Source of the DNA: an uncultured Alphaproteobacteria bacterium
GTDB taxonomy: Bacteria; Pseudomonadota; Alphaproteobacteria; HIMB59; GCA-002718135
DNA: 64,000 bases
Reading direction: 5' to 3'
NCBI GenBank assembly: GCA_902615625.1
Contig: CACMPM010000002.1
Coordinates: forward strand, 1 to 64,000
The notes beneath the pieces are model-generated. The model worked only from the letters and a program-made list of their open reading frames with translations, did no database searches and was not told the origin of the DNA. Positions 18,796-28,159 of the stretch are shown here, piece by piece. Numbering within the stretch: position 1 is the stretch's first letter; each line of letters begins with the position of its first letter. A program made the position numbers and the translations under genes.

Positions 18796-19929
18796 ATGGT
18801 AAAAATTTTTAGCTTTTTTTTATTTTTTATTATTTCTTTAAAACTTTACGCTATTGATACAAAGGCAGAGCAAGCAGTTGTTATTGATTTCGATACAAAT
18901 GAAGTTCTTTTTGAAAAAAATTCTAATGCAAAAGTAATTCCTGCTTCTATGACTAAAATTATGACTGTTTACGTTGCATTTGATAGAATAAAAAATACAA
19001 ATTTTGCAATTTCTAATGAATGTAAAGTTTCTCCTAAGGCTTATAAAAAGGGAGGTTCCAGAACATTTTTAGAGATAGATGATAATGTAACAGTTGATGA
19101 TTTATTAAAAGGTATAATTGTTCAATCTGGTAATGATGCTTCTATAGCTTTAGCTGAATGTTTAGGTGGTACTGAGGAAGATTTTGCTAAACTTATGAAT
19201 GTTTATGCAGAACGTTTAGGAATGACAAATACAAATTTTATTAATTCATCTGGCTGGCCTGATGATAATCACTATTCCACTGTTTATGATCTTGGAATTC
19301 TTTCAAATGCAATAATTAGAGATTTCCCAGATCTTTATACATATTTCAAAATGGAAGAGTTTACTTATAATGATATTACTCAGCCAAATAGAAATAAACT
19401 TTTATATCAAGTTCAAGGAGCAGATGGATTAAAAACAGGTTTTACAAAAGAATCCGGGTGGGGAATAGCTGCTACAGCATTAAGAAATGATAGAAGAATT
19501 ACAGTTGTTATCAATGGTACCAATAGCTCTAGATCAAGGTTAAATGAGTCATCTAATTTAATAAATTGGGCATTCAATCAAACTTCTCAACAAACTTTAG
19601 TTGAAAAAGATCAATTTATTAAAGAAGTAGATGTATGGCTGGGTAGTGAGAGTAGTATTAATTTAATTAGTGCACAAAAATTAGTCTCAACATTATCATT
19701 TGATCAAATTCAATTAATGAATTCATCTATTGAATATACAAAACCTATTTCTGCCCCAATCAAAAAAGGTGATGAATTAGGAAAATTAATAATTGATATA
19801 GATGGAAAGCCAAAAATAGAAATAGCCCTTATTGCCGAAAAAGATGTATCTGAAATCAATCCTTTATTTAAAATTTTTGCTGCAGCAAAATACTTAATTT
19901 TTGGAAGAAGTTTAGATGAAATTAAATAA
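18796..19929 (+). CDS. D-alanyl-D-alanine carboxypeptidase (PBP5/6, DacA/DacC family)
   Basis: Removes the terminal D-Ala from peptidoglycan pentapeptides. Residues 1-20 are a signal peptide. The three penicillin-binding motifs are intact: Ser51-x-x-Lys54 (ASMTKIM), Ser111-Gly-Asn (VQSGNDAS), and Lys213-Thr-Gly (GLKTGFT). The C-terminal beta domain of the family follows (about residues 275-350), then a short hydrophobic/amphipathic tail (FKIFAAAKYLIFG) suited to membrane association. It lies between rlpA and tmk as in other alphaproteobacteria and overlaps tmk by 14 bases. Confidence 0.95.
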   Translation: MVKIFSFFLFFIISLKLYAIDTKAEQAVVIDFDTNEVLFEKNSNAKVIPASMTKIMTVYVAFDRIKNTNFAISNECKVSPKAYKKGGSRTFLEIDDNVTVDDLLKGIIVQSGNDASIALAECLGGTEEDFAKLMNVYAERLGMTNTNFINSSGWPDDNHYSTVYDLGILSNAIIRDFPDLYTYFKMEEFTYNDITQPNRNKLLYQVQGADGLKTGFTKESGWGIAATALRNDRRITVVINGTNSSRSRLNESSNLINWAFNQTSQQTLVEKDQFIKEVDVWLGSESSINLISAQKLVSTLSFDQIQLMNSSIEYTKPISAPIKKGDELGKLIIDIDGKPKIEIALIAEKDVSEINPLFKIFAAAKYLIFGRSLDEIK

Positions 19930-20527
19930 AGGTTTGTTCATTACTTTTGAAGGACCCGAAGCTAGTGGAAAATCATCTCAAATATTACTTTTATCAAAAT
20001 ATTTAAAAAAAAATAAAATTCCTTTTACTATATCTCGAGAACCAGGAGGAACTGATTTCGCAGAAAAGTTAAGAAAATTAATTTTAGATAATAAATCCAC
20101 AATTAATAATTTAGAAGAATTGCTTCTTCTTATGGCAGCTAGGTCAAATCATATAAATGAAGTAATTATTCCTAATCTTAAAAAAGGTAAGATTGTCATT
20201 TCTGATAGATATGCAGATTCTTCATTTGTTTATCAAGGATATGTAAATAAGTTTGGTATTGAAAGAGCTCAAAAACTTCATAAAGAACTTCTCAATAATT
20301 TCTTTCCTGACTATACTTTTATTTTTAAAATCAGTCCAAAAGAAATAATCAAAAGGTTAAAACAGAGGAAGGTTAAAAACAAATATGATAAGTCTAACTT
20401 ATTATTTCATCAAAAAGTAATTCAAGGATATAAAAGAATAGCAAATGCAAAAAGATATATAACGGTAGATGCTTCTTTATCTAAAAATATAATTCACAAA
20501 AATATAATTAATAAATTAAAGTTATAA
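19916..20527 (+). CDS. tmk: Thymidylate kinase
   Basis: Phosphorylates dTMP to dTDP. The 203-residue protein has the P-loop FEGPEASGKSSQ at residues 11-22, the REPGGTDFAEKLR motif, and the DRYADSSFVYQG motif with its catalytic-site DR, then a short LID (RLKQRKVKNKYD). It starts inside the end of the carboxypeptidase gene and is three bases ahead of holB. The tmk-holB-metG-tatD-MBL order is conserved in alphaproteobacteria. Confidence 0.97.
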   Translation: MKLNKGLFITFEGPEASGKSSQILLLSKYLKKNKIPFTISREPGGTDFAEKLRKLILDNKSTINNLEELLLLMAARSNHINEVIIPNLKKGKIVISDRYADSSFVYQGYVNKFGIERAQKLHKELLNNFFPDYTFIFKISPKEIIKRLKQRKVKNKYDKSNLLFHQKVIQGYKRIANAKRYITVDASLSKNIIHKNIINKLKL

Positions 20528-20530
20528 TTA

Positions 20531-21514
20531 ATGATTGAATTAATAGGTTTTGTAAAAGAATATAACGATCTTCTCAAAAGATACAAATCAAATAATCTTC
20601 CAAATTCAATTTTAATTCATGGATTGAGCGGTATAGGCAAAAGAACTTTTCTCAACAAACTAGTTAAAAATATTTTAAATATAGAATTTAAAGATAATAA
20701 TTTGGATCATCATTTAAATTTATTTAAAAATAATACACATCCAAATATAAAAATAATTGAAAAAGAGATTGATAGCAAAACTGGAAAAATAAAATCTAAT
20801 ATAACAATTGATCAAATTAGAAGATTAAAAACATTTTTAAATTCAACATCAATAATTAATAATTCTTCTAAAATAGTTATTGTTGATTCTGCTGATTATT
20901 TAAACATCAATTCAGCAAATAGTATTCTCAAGATATTAGAGGAACCAAAAGAAAGAACATATATTTTTTTAATATCAAGCCAGATTTCATTACTTTTGCC
21001 AACAATCAGATCAAGATGTTTAAAAATTAAATTTAATACTCATAATTTAACTAATTTTACTAATATCATTAAAAATAATATCGATGAAATATCTAATGAA
21101 GAGATAAATTTTTACTTTGAATTAACATATGGATCACCAGGAACTGCTATTCTTTATTACAATAATGATTTCTTGGATATTTTCCAATTATCAATAAAAT
21201 GTCTTTTATCAAACGATCTAGATGATGATAAAATAAATTTATCAAATATGCTATCAAAACTTACTAATGATGAGTTTAATAATTATTTATCCATGCTTAA
21301 ATTTATCCTAATCGTTGCAAATAAGCTAAAAGTTAATAGAGATGATAAAAGCTTTGTAAATATCCCAAATTATCTAGAGTTAGAGTCTTTATCTGTAAAT
21401 CTTACTCAAAAAAATCTTATTGATAGATTTGATTATTTAACTAATAACCAAAAAGAATTATTTAGTTTAAATCTTGATAAGAAAATATTTATATTAAATT
21501 TTTTAACCCAATAA
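20531..21514 (+). CDS. holB: DNA polymerase III delta' subunit
   Basis: Clamp-loader subunit of the replicative polymerase. The 327-residue protein has a P-loop-like IHGLSGIGKRTF near residue 28, a sensor region INSANSILKILEEPKERTYIFLIS and the arginine-finger-type motif LLPTIRSRCLKIKF. The four-Cys zinc module of E. coli delta' is absent. Sequence is divergent and Asn/Ile/Lys-rich, and the position between tmk and metG is important support. It is one base ahead of metG. Confidence 0.91.
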   Translation: MIELIGFVKEYNDLLKRYKSNNLPNSILIHGLSGIGKRTFLNKLVKNILNIEFKDNNLDHHLNLFKNNTHPNIKIIEKEIDSKTGKIKSNITIDQIRRLKTFLNSTSIINNSSKIVIVDSADYLNINSANSILKILEEPKERTYIFLISSQISLLLPTIRSRCLKIKFNTHNLTNFTNIIKNNIDEISNEEINFYFELTYGSPGTAILYYNNDFLDIFQLSIKCLLSNDLDDDKINLSNMLSKLTNDEFNNYLSMLKFILIVANKLKVNRDDKSFVNIPNYLELESLSVNLTQKNLIDRFDYLTNNQKELFSLNLDKKIFILNFLTQ

Positions 21515-21515
21515 A

Positions 21516-23036
21516 ATGAATTTTTATATAACTACACCAATTTATTACACTAATGATATTCCTCATATAGGTCATGCTTATACAAGTATAGCTTGTGATA
21601 TTATTGCGCGATATAATAAATTATTAGGAAACAATGTATTCTTTTTAACAGGTACAGATGAGCATGGGCAAAAAGTAGAAAAAGCAGCTATTAATTCAAA
21701 CTTAAAACCTAAAGAATTTGTCGATAAACTTTCAGTTAATTTTATAAATTTAATACCTTTTTTAGGATGCGAAATAGATGATTTCATAAGAACTACTGAA
21801 GAAAGGCATATTAAAGCGTCGCAAGAACTTTGGATGCAATTAGAAAAAAATAATCAAATATATCTTTCTAATTATGAAGGTTGGTACTCAGTTAGAGATG
21901 AAGCATTTTATTTAGAAAATGAATTAAAAAAGATTGATGGTAAATACGTTACCGATAATGGATCTCCTGTAGAGTGGGTCAAGGAGGAGAGTTATTTTTT
22001 TAAACTTTCAGAATGGCAAGATAAGTTAATCGACTATTATGAAAAAAATCCAGAATCAATCTTGCCAAAAACGAGATATAATGAAGTATTAAGTTTCATT
22101 AAAGGTGGATTAAAAGATCTGTCTATTTCAAGAACAACTTTTAATTGGGGAGTGCCAGTTCCAAATAATTCTAAGCATGTGATGTATGTTTGGATTGATG
22201 CATTATGTAACTACCTAACCGCAATTGGTTATCCAGATACAAATAATAATAATTATAATAAATTTTGGCCCGCAACACATATTGTGGGGAAAGATATATT
22301 AAGATTTCATGCAGTTTATTGGCCAGCTTTTTTAATGGCCGCAGGTATCGAGCCACCTAAAAGAATATTTGCACATGGTTGGTGGACTAATGAAGGACAA
22401 AAAATTTCTAAATCACTTGGTAATGTCATTGACCCTTATGAAATAATTGATGAATATGGTTTGGATCAAATAAGATTTTTTTTATTTAGAGAAGTACCTT
22501 TTGGGAATGATGGAGATTTTTCAAAAAAAGCAATCGCAAATAGAATTAATGCAGATTTATCGAATAATTTTGGTAATTTAGTTCAAAGGATTTCATCATT
22601 TGCTGTAAAAAATAATGATTCTTTACTAAAACCAACAGAAAATTTAACCAATGAAGATTATGATTTAATTAATATTCTTCAAAATAAATTTGATGAATAT
22701 TGTAACTTTATGAATAATCAACAAATTGATAGAGCAATTAAGTCTGTCCTGGAGTTAATTTCTGCTGGTAACGCATATGTTGACACTCAAGCACCATGGA
22801 CACTAAAAAAAACAAATAAAATTAGAATGGAAGAAGTTTTATATGTAGTTACAAATATAATTATTAAATCAGCTATAATGCTCTATCCAATTATACCAAC
22901 TAGTTCTAAAAAAATTCTTAATATCTTTAACTATAATATGGACAATAAAAAATTTGAGAATTTCACTAAACTAATAAATCAAAATATAAAAATAAATAAT
23001 CCAGAACCAATATTTCCAAGAATATTGAATGATTGA
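21516..23036 (+). CDS. metG: Methionyl-tRNA synthetase
   Basis: Class I synthetase charging tRNA-Met. The 506-residue protein shows TTPIYYTNDIPHIGHAYT (HIGH signature near residue 17), TDEHGQK, ISRTTFNWGVPVP, VGKDILRFHAVYWPAFLMA, and the KMSKS-type KISKSLGNVIDP near residue 297. The zinc-knuckle insertion is reduced, without Cys pairs, and no C-terminal EMAP-like tRNA-binding domain is present, matching the short alphaproteobacterial form. It overlaps tatD by eight bases. Confidence 0.97.
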   Translation: MNFYITTPIYYTNDIPHIGHAYTSIACDIIARYNKLLGNNVFFLTGTDEHGQKVEKAAINSNLKPKEFVDKLSVNFINLIPFLGCEIDDFIRTTEERHIKASQELWMQLEKNNQIYLSNYEGWYSVRDEAFYLENELKKIDGKYVTDNGSPVEWVKEESYFFKLSEWQDKLIDYYEKNPESILPKTRYNEVLSFIKGGLKDLSISRTTFNWGVPVPNNSKHVMYVWIDALCNYLTAIGYPDTNNNNYNKFWPATHIVGKDILRFHAVYWPAFLMAAGIEPPKRIFAHGWWTNEGQKISKSLGNVIDPYEIIDEYGLDQIRFFLFREVPFGNDGDFSKKAIANRINADLSNNFGNLVQRISSFAVKNNDSLLKPTENLTNEDYDLINILQNKFDEYCNFMNNQQIDRAIKSVLELISAGNAYVDTQAPWTLKKTNKIRMEEVLYVVTNIIIKSAIMLYPIIPTSSKKILNIFNYNMDNKKFENFTKLINQNIKINNPEPIFPRILND

Positions 23037-23811
23037 CTCACATTGTCATTTAAATTTTAAAAAATTATCAGAAAATATTGAGAATATAATTAATAACTCC
23101 AAAAAAAATAATATAAGCTCAATATTATCAATCAATACCAATCCTGAAGATTTTCAGGATCATTTAAATTTAATAAAAAATTATAATTCTATTTATCTTT
23201 CATATGGACTTCATCCAAGTGATGTTCAATCAATGAACCAAATTGAATTACAAAACTTTGATCAATACTGTAATAATGAAAAAGTAATAGGAATAGGTGA
23301 AACAGGTATTGATCTCTATCATAATGATCAATTTCTCAAAGAACAAACACAAGTATTTGAAACCCATATTGAAGCTTCAATAAAGCATTCACTTCCAATT
23401 ATCATTCATCAAAGAAATTCTGAAAAAGAAATTGTAGATATTTTAAAAAATTATAAATCAAGTAATTTAAAACTAATTTTTCACTGTTTCACTGGTTCAT
23501 ATCAACTGTTAAACTTTTGTCTTGAGAATAACTACTACATTTCAATTTCTGGAATAATAACATTTAAAAATGCATCAAATCTAAGAGATATAATTAAGGA
23601 AGCTCCTTTAGATTCTATACTTATAGAAACTGATAGTCCTTTTTTAGCACCAGAACCAATGAGAGGTAAAGTTAATGAGCCATCTTTTGTGAAATATACA
23701 GCCGAATATTTAGCAAAATTTTTTAAATTATCCTTAGAAGAATTTGAAAAAATCACTGATAATAATTTTTTTAATTTGTTTACGAAAGCTAAAAGAGATA
23801 ATTATCTGTAA
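23029..23811 (+). CDS. TatD family metal-dependent hydrolase (DNase-like)
   Basis: A TIM-barrel metallohydrolase of 260 residues. Metal ligands are visible as DSHCH (His5, His7), the GIGETGIDLYH motif with its Glu, a His after PIIIHQRN, IFHCFTG, and IETDSPFLAPEPMRG with the last Asp. Family members have exonuclease or D-aminoacyl-tRNA-type hydrolase activity; the physiological substrate here is not determined. The gene overlaps metG (8 bases) and shares one base with the next gene. Confidence 0.93.
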   Translation: MIDSHCHLNFKKLSENIENIINNSKKNNISSILSINTNPEDFQDHLNLIKNYNSIYLSYGLHPSDVQSMNQIELQNFDQYCNNEKVIGIGETGIDLYHNDQFLKEQTQVFETHIEASIKHSLPIIIHQRNSEKEIVDILKNYKSSNLKLIFHCFTGSYQLLNFCLENNYYISISGIITFKNASNLRDIIKEAPLDSILIETDSPFLAPEPMRGKVNEPSFVKYTAEYLAKFFKLSLEEFEKITDNNFFNLFTKAKRDNYL

Positions 23812-24563
23812 TGAAAATAACAATTTTAGGTTGTGGAGGTTCTTTCGGATCTCCTTTAGCATGGAATAGACATGGTAATATTGATCTTAATAATAAAAGA
23901 AATTTTAGAACCAGATCATCAGTACTTATTGAATATAAAAATATAAATATTCTAATTGACACTAGCCCAGATCTTAGACAGCAACTTTATAATGCTAAAT
24001 GTACTAATATTGATGCAGTACTTTATACTCATATTCATTCTGATCATACATCAGGCGTTCCAGATATGAGAGCAATGTCATTAATAAACAAAAAAATTAT
24101 ACCTGCATATATGCCAAAAGAAATGATTTCTGAGATGGAGGCAAATTATAAATATATTTTTAAAGGAGAAAAAGATTATTTACCATTTATGGAAATTAAA
24201 GAATTAAATTCTAGTATAAATTTTCAAAATATAAATATTGAAACATTTAAGCATAATCACGGATCAATTGATGTTCAAACATACAAAATTGGTAATTTTG
24301 CATATTCTACAGATTTAAAAAAATTTTATAATCAAGATATTGATAAATTAAAAAATCTAGATTTATGGATAGTTGGTTTGTTAAGAGAAGATACTCATCC
24401 AGCTCATGCTGGATTTGATCAAATAATGGATTTCATTTCATATATTAAACCTAAACAAACTATTTTTACTCATATGACAGCTTTACTAGATGAAAAAGAA
24501 TTAATAACAAAGTGTCCACCTAATGTTAGACCTGGATATGATGGTATGTCTATTGATTTATGA
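23811..24563 (+). CDS. MBL-fold metallohydrolase, PhnP-like
   Basis: A 250-residue metallo-beta-lactamase fold protein. It begins with ITILGCGGSFGSP and carries the HxHxDH metal motif in THIHSDHTSG, a later His in FKHNHGSIDV, and TDLKKF with the bridging-type Asp. Relatives include the phosphodiesterase PhnP and RNase Z-like enzymes; no phn genes are nearby, so a general phosphodiesterase role is inferred. It closes the conserved tmk-to-MBL block and overlaps the next gene by four bases (ATGA). Confidence 0.9.
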   Translation: MKITILGCGGSFGSPLAWNRHGNIDLNNKRNFRTRSSVLIEYKNINILIDTSPDLRQQLYNAKCTNIDAVLYTHIHSDHTSGVPDMRAMSLINKKIIPAYMPKEMISEMEANYKYIFKGEKDYLPFMEIKELNSSINFQNINIETFKHNHGSIDVQTYKIGNFAYSTDLKKFYNQDIDKLKNLDLWIVGLLREDTHPAHAGFDQIMDFISYIKPKQTIFTHMTALLDEKELITKCPPNVRPGYDGMSIDL

Positions 24564-25495
24564 AATCAGAATCTATTGGTTTCATAGGTATAGGAAACGT
24601 TGGTTCAAACCTTGCAAATAATTTATTAAAATCAAATAACAATGTATTTGTTTATGATAGGAATAAAAAATCTTATTCAAGATTAAAAAAATTAAAAAAC
24701 AAACCTTGTAAAAGTTTAGATGAATTAGTAGAAAAAAGTAATATTATAATAACTTGCCTACCTTCTCCCAAATCAGTTAATAACGTTATTGAAACTTTAT
24801 TAAAATATTTAACAAAAAAAAATATTTGGATTGAAATGAGTACAACAGATAAAGATGAAATGATTAGATTGTCAAAAAAAATAAATTCCAAAGGTGCTAA
24901 CGTATTAGAATGTCCAATTACTGGGGGAGAGCATAGAGCTAAATCAGGCAATATATCTATTTTAGCTGCTGGTAAAAAATCAACTTTCAAAAAATGTTTC
25001 CCAATTTTATCATTGCTTGGTCATGAAATTTTATACTGTGGAAAAATTGGAAATGCCTCGATATTAAAAGTAATTACAAATTATTTAGCATCATTACATT
25101 TAGTAGGCATAGGTGAAGCACTGAGTGTTGCAAAAAAAAATAAAATTGATTTAGGTTTAACTTATAAAGCTATAAAAATAAGCTCTGGAAATAGTTTTGT
25201 TAATGAAACTGAAACTAAGGTTATACTTGGAGGCAGTTATGATGTTGGATTTACAATGGATCTAGTCAATAAAGATATAAATCTTTTTAATAAACTTGGA
25301 AAAAATATAAAATTAGAACTGGGAGATTATCTAAGTAAAAAATTTAAACTTGGTATCAAAAATTTAGGTGAAAGATCATTTAGTACTAGTATTATTAAAT
25401 TAATTGAAAAAGATGCAAAAATTAAATTAAGAGCAAAAAATTTTCCAAAACAATTAATTGATAAACAAAAAAAACAAAAAGGTGTAGAAGTATAA
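24560..25495 (+). CDS. NAD(P)-dependent beta-hydroxyacid dehydrogenase (3-hydroxyisobutyrate dehydrogenase family)
   Basis: The 311-residue protein begins with a Rossmann motif (GFIGIGNVGSNLA, with Asp-Arg after VFVYDR). It has the family's substrate-binding ECPITGGEHRA, and a catalytic Lys in GNASILKVITNYL. Family enzymes oxidise 3-hydroxyisobutyrate, tartronate semialdehyde and related beta-hydroxy acids. The next gene is a lactonase-like SMP-30 protein, so a sugar-acid or branched hydroxy-acid route is likely but the substrate is not readable. The C-terminus is unusually Lys-rich. Confidence 0.88.
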   Translation: MKSESIGFIGIGNVGSNLANNLLKSNNNVFVYDRNKKSYSRLKKLKNKPCKSLDELVEKSNIIITCLPSPKSVNNVIETLLKYLTKKNIWIEMSTTDKDEMIRLSKKINSKGANVLECPITGGEHRAKSGNISILAAGKKSTFKKCFPILSLLGHEILYCGKIGNASILKVITNYLASLHLVGIGEALSVAKKNKIDLGLTYKAIKISSGNSFVNETETKVILGGSYDVGFTMDLVNKDINLFNKLGKNIKLELGDYLSKKFKLGIKNLGERSFSTSIIKLIEKDAKIKLRAKNFPKQLIDKQKKQKGVEV

Positions 25496-25496
25496 T

Positions 25497-26450
25497 ATGT
25501 CAGATAAAAAATTATTACCTGCTAATTTAGATCCCAGAAATCCAAGTTATGCTTTCAAAAATAAATATAATGAACTTGTAGAAAATACTGATCAATTCAA
25601 TAACTATGTAAAGTCTACTGAAGTTAAAAAAGTTTTTTCTGGAATGTTATGGGGAGAAGGACCAGCTTATATTCCTCATTTAGATACATTAGTCTGGAGT
25701 GATATACCAAATAACAGGATGCTAAAGTTATCAAATGATTTAGTATCTGAATATAAAAATCCCTCCAACTATTGCAATGGAAATACTATTGATAAAGAAG
25801 AGAATGTAATTTCGTGTTCACATGGAGGAAGATGTATCTATAAAACTAATGATAATTTAGAAGTCGAAGTCTTAGTTGATAGTTATAATGGTAAGAAACT
25901 TAACTCTCCAAATGACCTATTTGTTAAATCGGATGATACAATTTGGTTTACAGATCCACCTTATGGTATTCTATCAGATTATGAGGGATATCCTGGCGAA
26001 CAAGAATATGGTGGTTGTAATGTGTTTTCTTTTAATCCTAAACTAAATACTTTAAAAGTTATGATTGACGACCTTGATAGACCAAATGGAATTGCCATTT
26101 CTCCAGACGAAAAAAAATTATATGTTGCAGATACTGGAGAAAATATCAAACATTTATATGTTTATGATATGATTGACGGATTACCCATTAACAGAAAATT
26201 AATTTATGATTTTAAACCCTTTTTCTCCGATGGTTTTAGATGTGATAAAGATGGTAATGTTTGGACAAGTGCAGGAAAAGCAATTAAATGTTTTAATCCT
26301 CAAAACGAATTAATTGGGCAACTTATAATCCCTGAATTAGTATCTAATTTAGAATTTGGAGGAGTGGAAGGAAATATCTTGTACATAACGGCAACAACTA
26401 GTTTATATTCCATTGAATTAAATCAACAAGGTGCAAGATTTTATGAATAA
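25497..26450 (+). CDS. SMP-30/gluconolactonase/LRE family protein
   Basis: A six-bladed beta-propeller lactonase-type protein of 317 residues. Visible are GMLWGEGPAYIPHLDTLVWSDIPNNRM (metal-ligand Glu in GEGP), KKLNSPNDLFVKSDDTIWFTDPPYG (ligand Asn and the ND/TDPP block), DDLDRPNGIAISPDEKKLYVADT, and FSDGFRCDKDGNVW with the catalytic-site Asp. No signal peptide is seen. It probably hydrolyses a sugar lactone and sits one base after a hydroxy-acid dehydrogenase gene, consistent with an oxidative sugar route. It overlaps the pterin dehydratase gene by eight bases. Confidence 0.92.
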   Translation: MSDKKLLPANLDPRNPSYAFKNKYNELVENTDQFNNYVKSTEVKKVFSGMLWGEGPAYIPHLDTLVWSDIPNNRMLKLSNDLVSEYKNPSNYCNGNTIDKEENVISCSHGGRCIYKTNDNLEVEVLVDSYNGKKLNSPNDLFVKSDDTIWFTDPPYGILSDYEGYPGEQEYGGCNVFSFNPKLNTLKVMIDDLDRPNGIAISPDEKKLYVADTGENIKHLYVYDMIDGLPINRKLIYDFKPFFSDGFRCDKDGNVWTSAGKAIKCFNPQNELIGQLIIPELVSNLEFGGVEGNILYITATTSLYSIELNQQGARFYE

Positions 26451-26778
26451 ACCTTTATCTTCAGGAAAGTGTGAACCATGTAATGGGAACACTCCTAAAT
26501 TAGATTATCAAGAAATTAGTAAATTTTTATCTGAACTCAATGAATGGTCAGTTAATGATAATCAAGAAATGATTTTCAAAAAATTTAAATTTAGCAATTT
26601 TAAAAAAGCTATATCATTTGCTAATGAAGTAGGAGAAGTAGCAGAAAAAGAGGGTCATCATCCTGATATATCAATAGGATGGGGTTATTGTTTAGTAATG
26701 GTCCATACTCACGCAATAGAGGGGTTATCAGTTAATGATTTTATATTAGCTTCCAAAATTGATTTAATTAAAAGTTAA
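26443..26778 (+). CDS. phhB: Pterin-4a-carbinolamine dehydratase
   Basis: Dehydrates 4a-hydroxytetrahydrobiopterin, normally recycling the pterin cofactor of aromatic amino-acid hydroxylases. I use ATG 26443 (111 residues), overlapping the previous stop; an in-frame GTG at 26431 would add four residues. The active-site signature EKEGHHPDISIGWGYCLVMVHTHAIEGL is complete, with the catalytic HHP and the HTH histidines. No phenylalanine hydroxylase gene is in the window, so its partner is elsewhere or it serves another pterin or regulatory role. The N-terminal Cys pair (GKCEPCNG) is common in bacterial homologues. Confidence 0.93.
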   Translation: MNKPLSSGKCEPCNGNTPKLDYQEISKFLSELNEWSVNDNQEMIFKKFKFSNFKKAISFANEVGEVAEKEGHHPDISIGWGYCLVMVHTHAIEGLSVNDFILASKIDLIKS

Positions 26779-26782
26779 ATTA

Positions 26783-28159
26783 ATGAAAAAAAAAATTTTT
26801 ATTTGCGGTATTCATACTGAATGTTGTTCTTATTCAACATTAATACAAAATAAAAAAGATTTTGAAGTTTTAAGTAGCAAAAAATTATTAAAATATATTA
26901 ATTTCCCTTACTCTAAACATGAAAATATAACATTTATACCAAATAAATTTTATCGAAGTTTGCCTGGAGGGCCTGTAGATAAAAAATTTTTTATAAAAAC
27001 TATTAATAACATTACAAAGGGTTTAACAAAATCAAAACCTATTGATGGTATTTTGCTAATCATGCATGGCGCTATGTATGTTAAAGGTATTAGTGATCCC
27101 GAAGGTTTTTTTATTAAAAAAATTCGCTCTAAGGTATCTAAAGACTGTAAAATATCATTATCCTATGATCTTCATGGACAGATGACTGATACAATTATAA
27201 AAAATATTGATTATTTTGCAGCTTATAAAACGGCCCCACACATTGATGTTAAGCAAACTTATTATAGGGCAATGAAAATGCTAATAAATGGAATATTAAA
27301 AAATAAGAAAAATCATATTATTTGGGAAAAAATACCAGTTTTAGTTTCAGGTGAAATGTCATCAACAATAGTTGAGCCATGTAAAAAAATTTATGAAAAT
27401 CTGAATATATTTAATAAAATAAAAGGGGTTAATGATTGTAATTTACTTATTGGATATGTTTGGGCTGATACTAAGAGGGCAACAGCTTCAGCAATCGTAA
27501 ATTGTGCAGATATTAATATTGGTAAAAGAATATGTAAGAAAATAGCACTAAGTTATTGGAATAATAGGTTTAAATTGGTTTATGATATGCAATCTTATAA
27601 ATTAAATAGGATTTTTCATGTAATTAATAAAAAAAGATTTACAATTTTAGCTGATAGCGGGGATAATCCAACAGCTGGGGGAGTTGGAAGTAGAATTGAT
27701 GTATTAGAACACGTATTTAAAAATAAGATACAGAATACATTATTTGCAGGAATTTTTAATGAAGAAATTTATAGAGAGCTTAAAAATAAAAAAAACAGAA
27801 TCGTAATAAAAGATACTTTCTCAAAAAAGAAAATTTCTATTTCTATTGATAAATTTTATCTAAAAAATGATAATGCGATTGTAACCTCAAATTATAATAC
27901 GATAATTTTTACAAAGTACAGAAAACCTTTTCATTATCTGAGTGATTTTAAGGAATTAAATATAAATTTAAAAAAATATAAAATATTGATTGTAAAATCA
28001 GGATATCTTTCGCCAGAACTTAAAAAACTTAAAGCAGATAATTTTATGATTTTAACAGATGGATTTGTTACCCAAGATTTTAAAAGAATTAAAAATTTTT
28101 ATAGAGAAAAGCCAATTTATCCTTTCCAAAAAAAATTTAGATATAATATAGCTATTTAA
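26783..28159 (+). CDS. M81 family metallopeptidase (MlrC-like)
   Basis: The 458-residue protein matches the two-domain MlrC family named from microcystin breakdown. N-terminal features are FICGIHTECCSYS, LLIMHGAMYVKGISDPEGF, SYDLHGQMTD and YKTAPHIDVKQT, whose Asp and His residues are the proposed zinc ligands. The C-terminal domain starts near LADSGDNPTAGGVGSRIDVL. Members occur widely in bacteria that do not degrade microcystin, and the natural substrate is unknown. It follows phhB by four bases and abuts the convergent SelO gene with no gap. Confidence 0.9.
   Translation: MKKKIFICGIHTECCSYSTLIQNKKDFEVLSSKKLLKYINFPYSKHENITFIPNKFYRSLPGGPVDKKFFIKTINNITKGLTKSKPIDGILLIMHGAMYVKGISDPEGFFIKKIRSKVSKDCKISLSYDLHGQMTDTIIKNIDYFAAYKTAPHIDVKQTYYRAMKMLINGILKNKKNHIIWEKIPVLVSGEMSSTIVEPCKKIYENLNIFNKIKGVNDCNLLIGYVWADTKRATASAIVNCADINIGKRICKKIALSYWNNRFKLVYDMQSYKLNRIFHVINKKRFTILADSGDNPTAGGVGSRIDVLEHVFKNKIQNTLFAGIFNEEIYRELKNKKNRIVIKDTFSKKKISISIDKFYLKNDNAIVTSNYNTIIFTKYRKPFHYLSDFKELNINLKKYKILIVKSGYLSPELKKLKADNFMILTDGFVTQDFKRIKNFYREKPIYPFQKKFRYNIAI

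Noticed and set aside
26431-26442. GTG start for the pterin dehydratase
   Set aside because: ATG 26443 overlaps the upstream stop in the usual coupled manner, and the four extra residues match nothing in the family.
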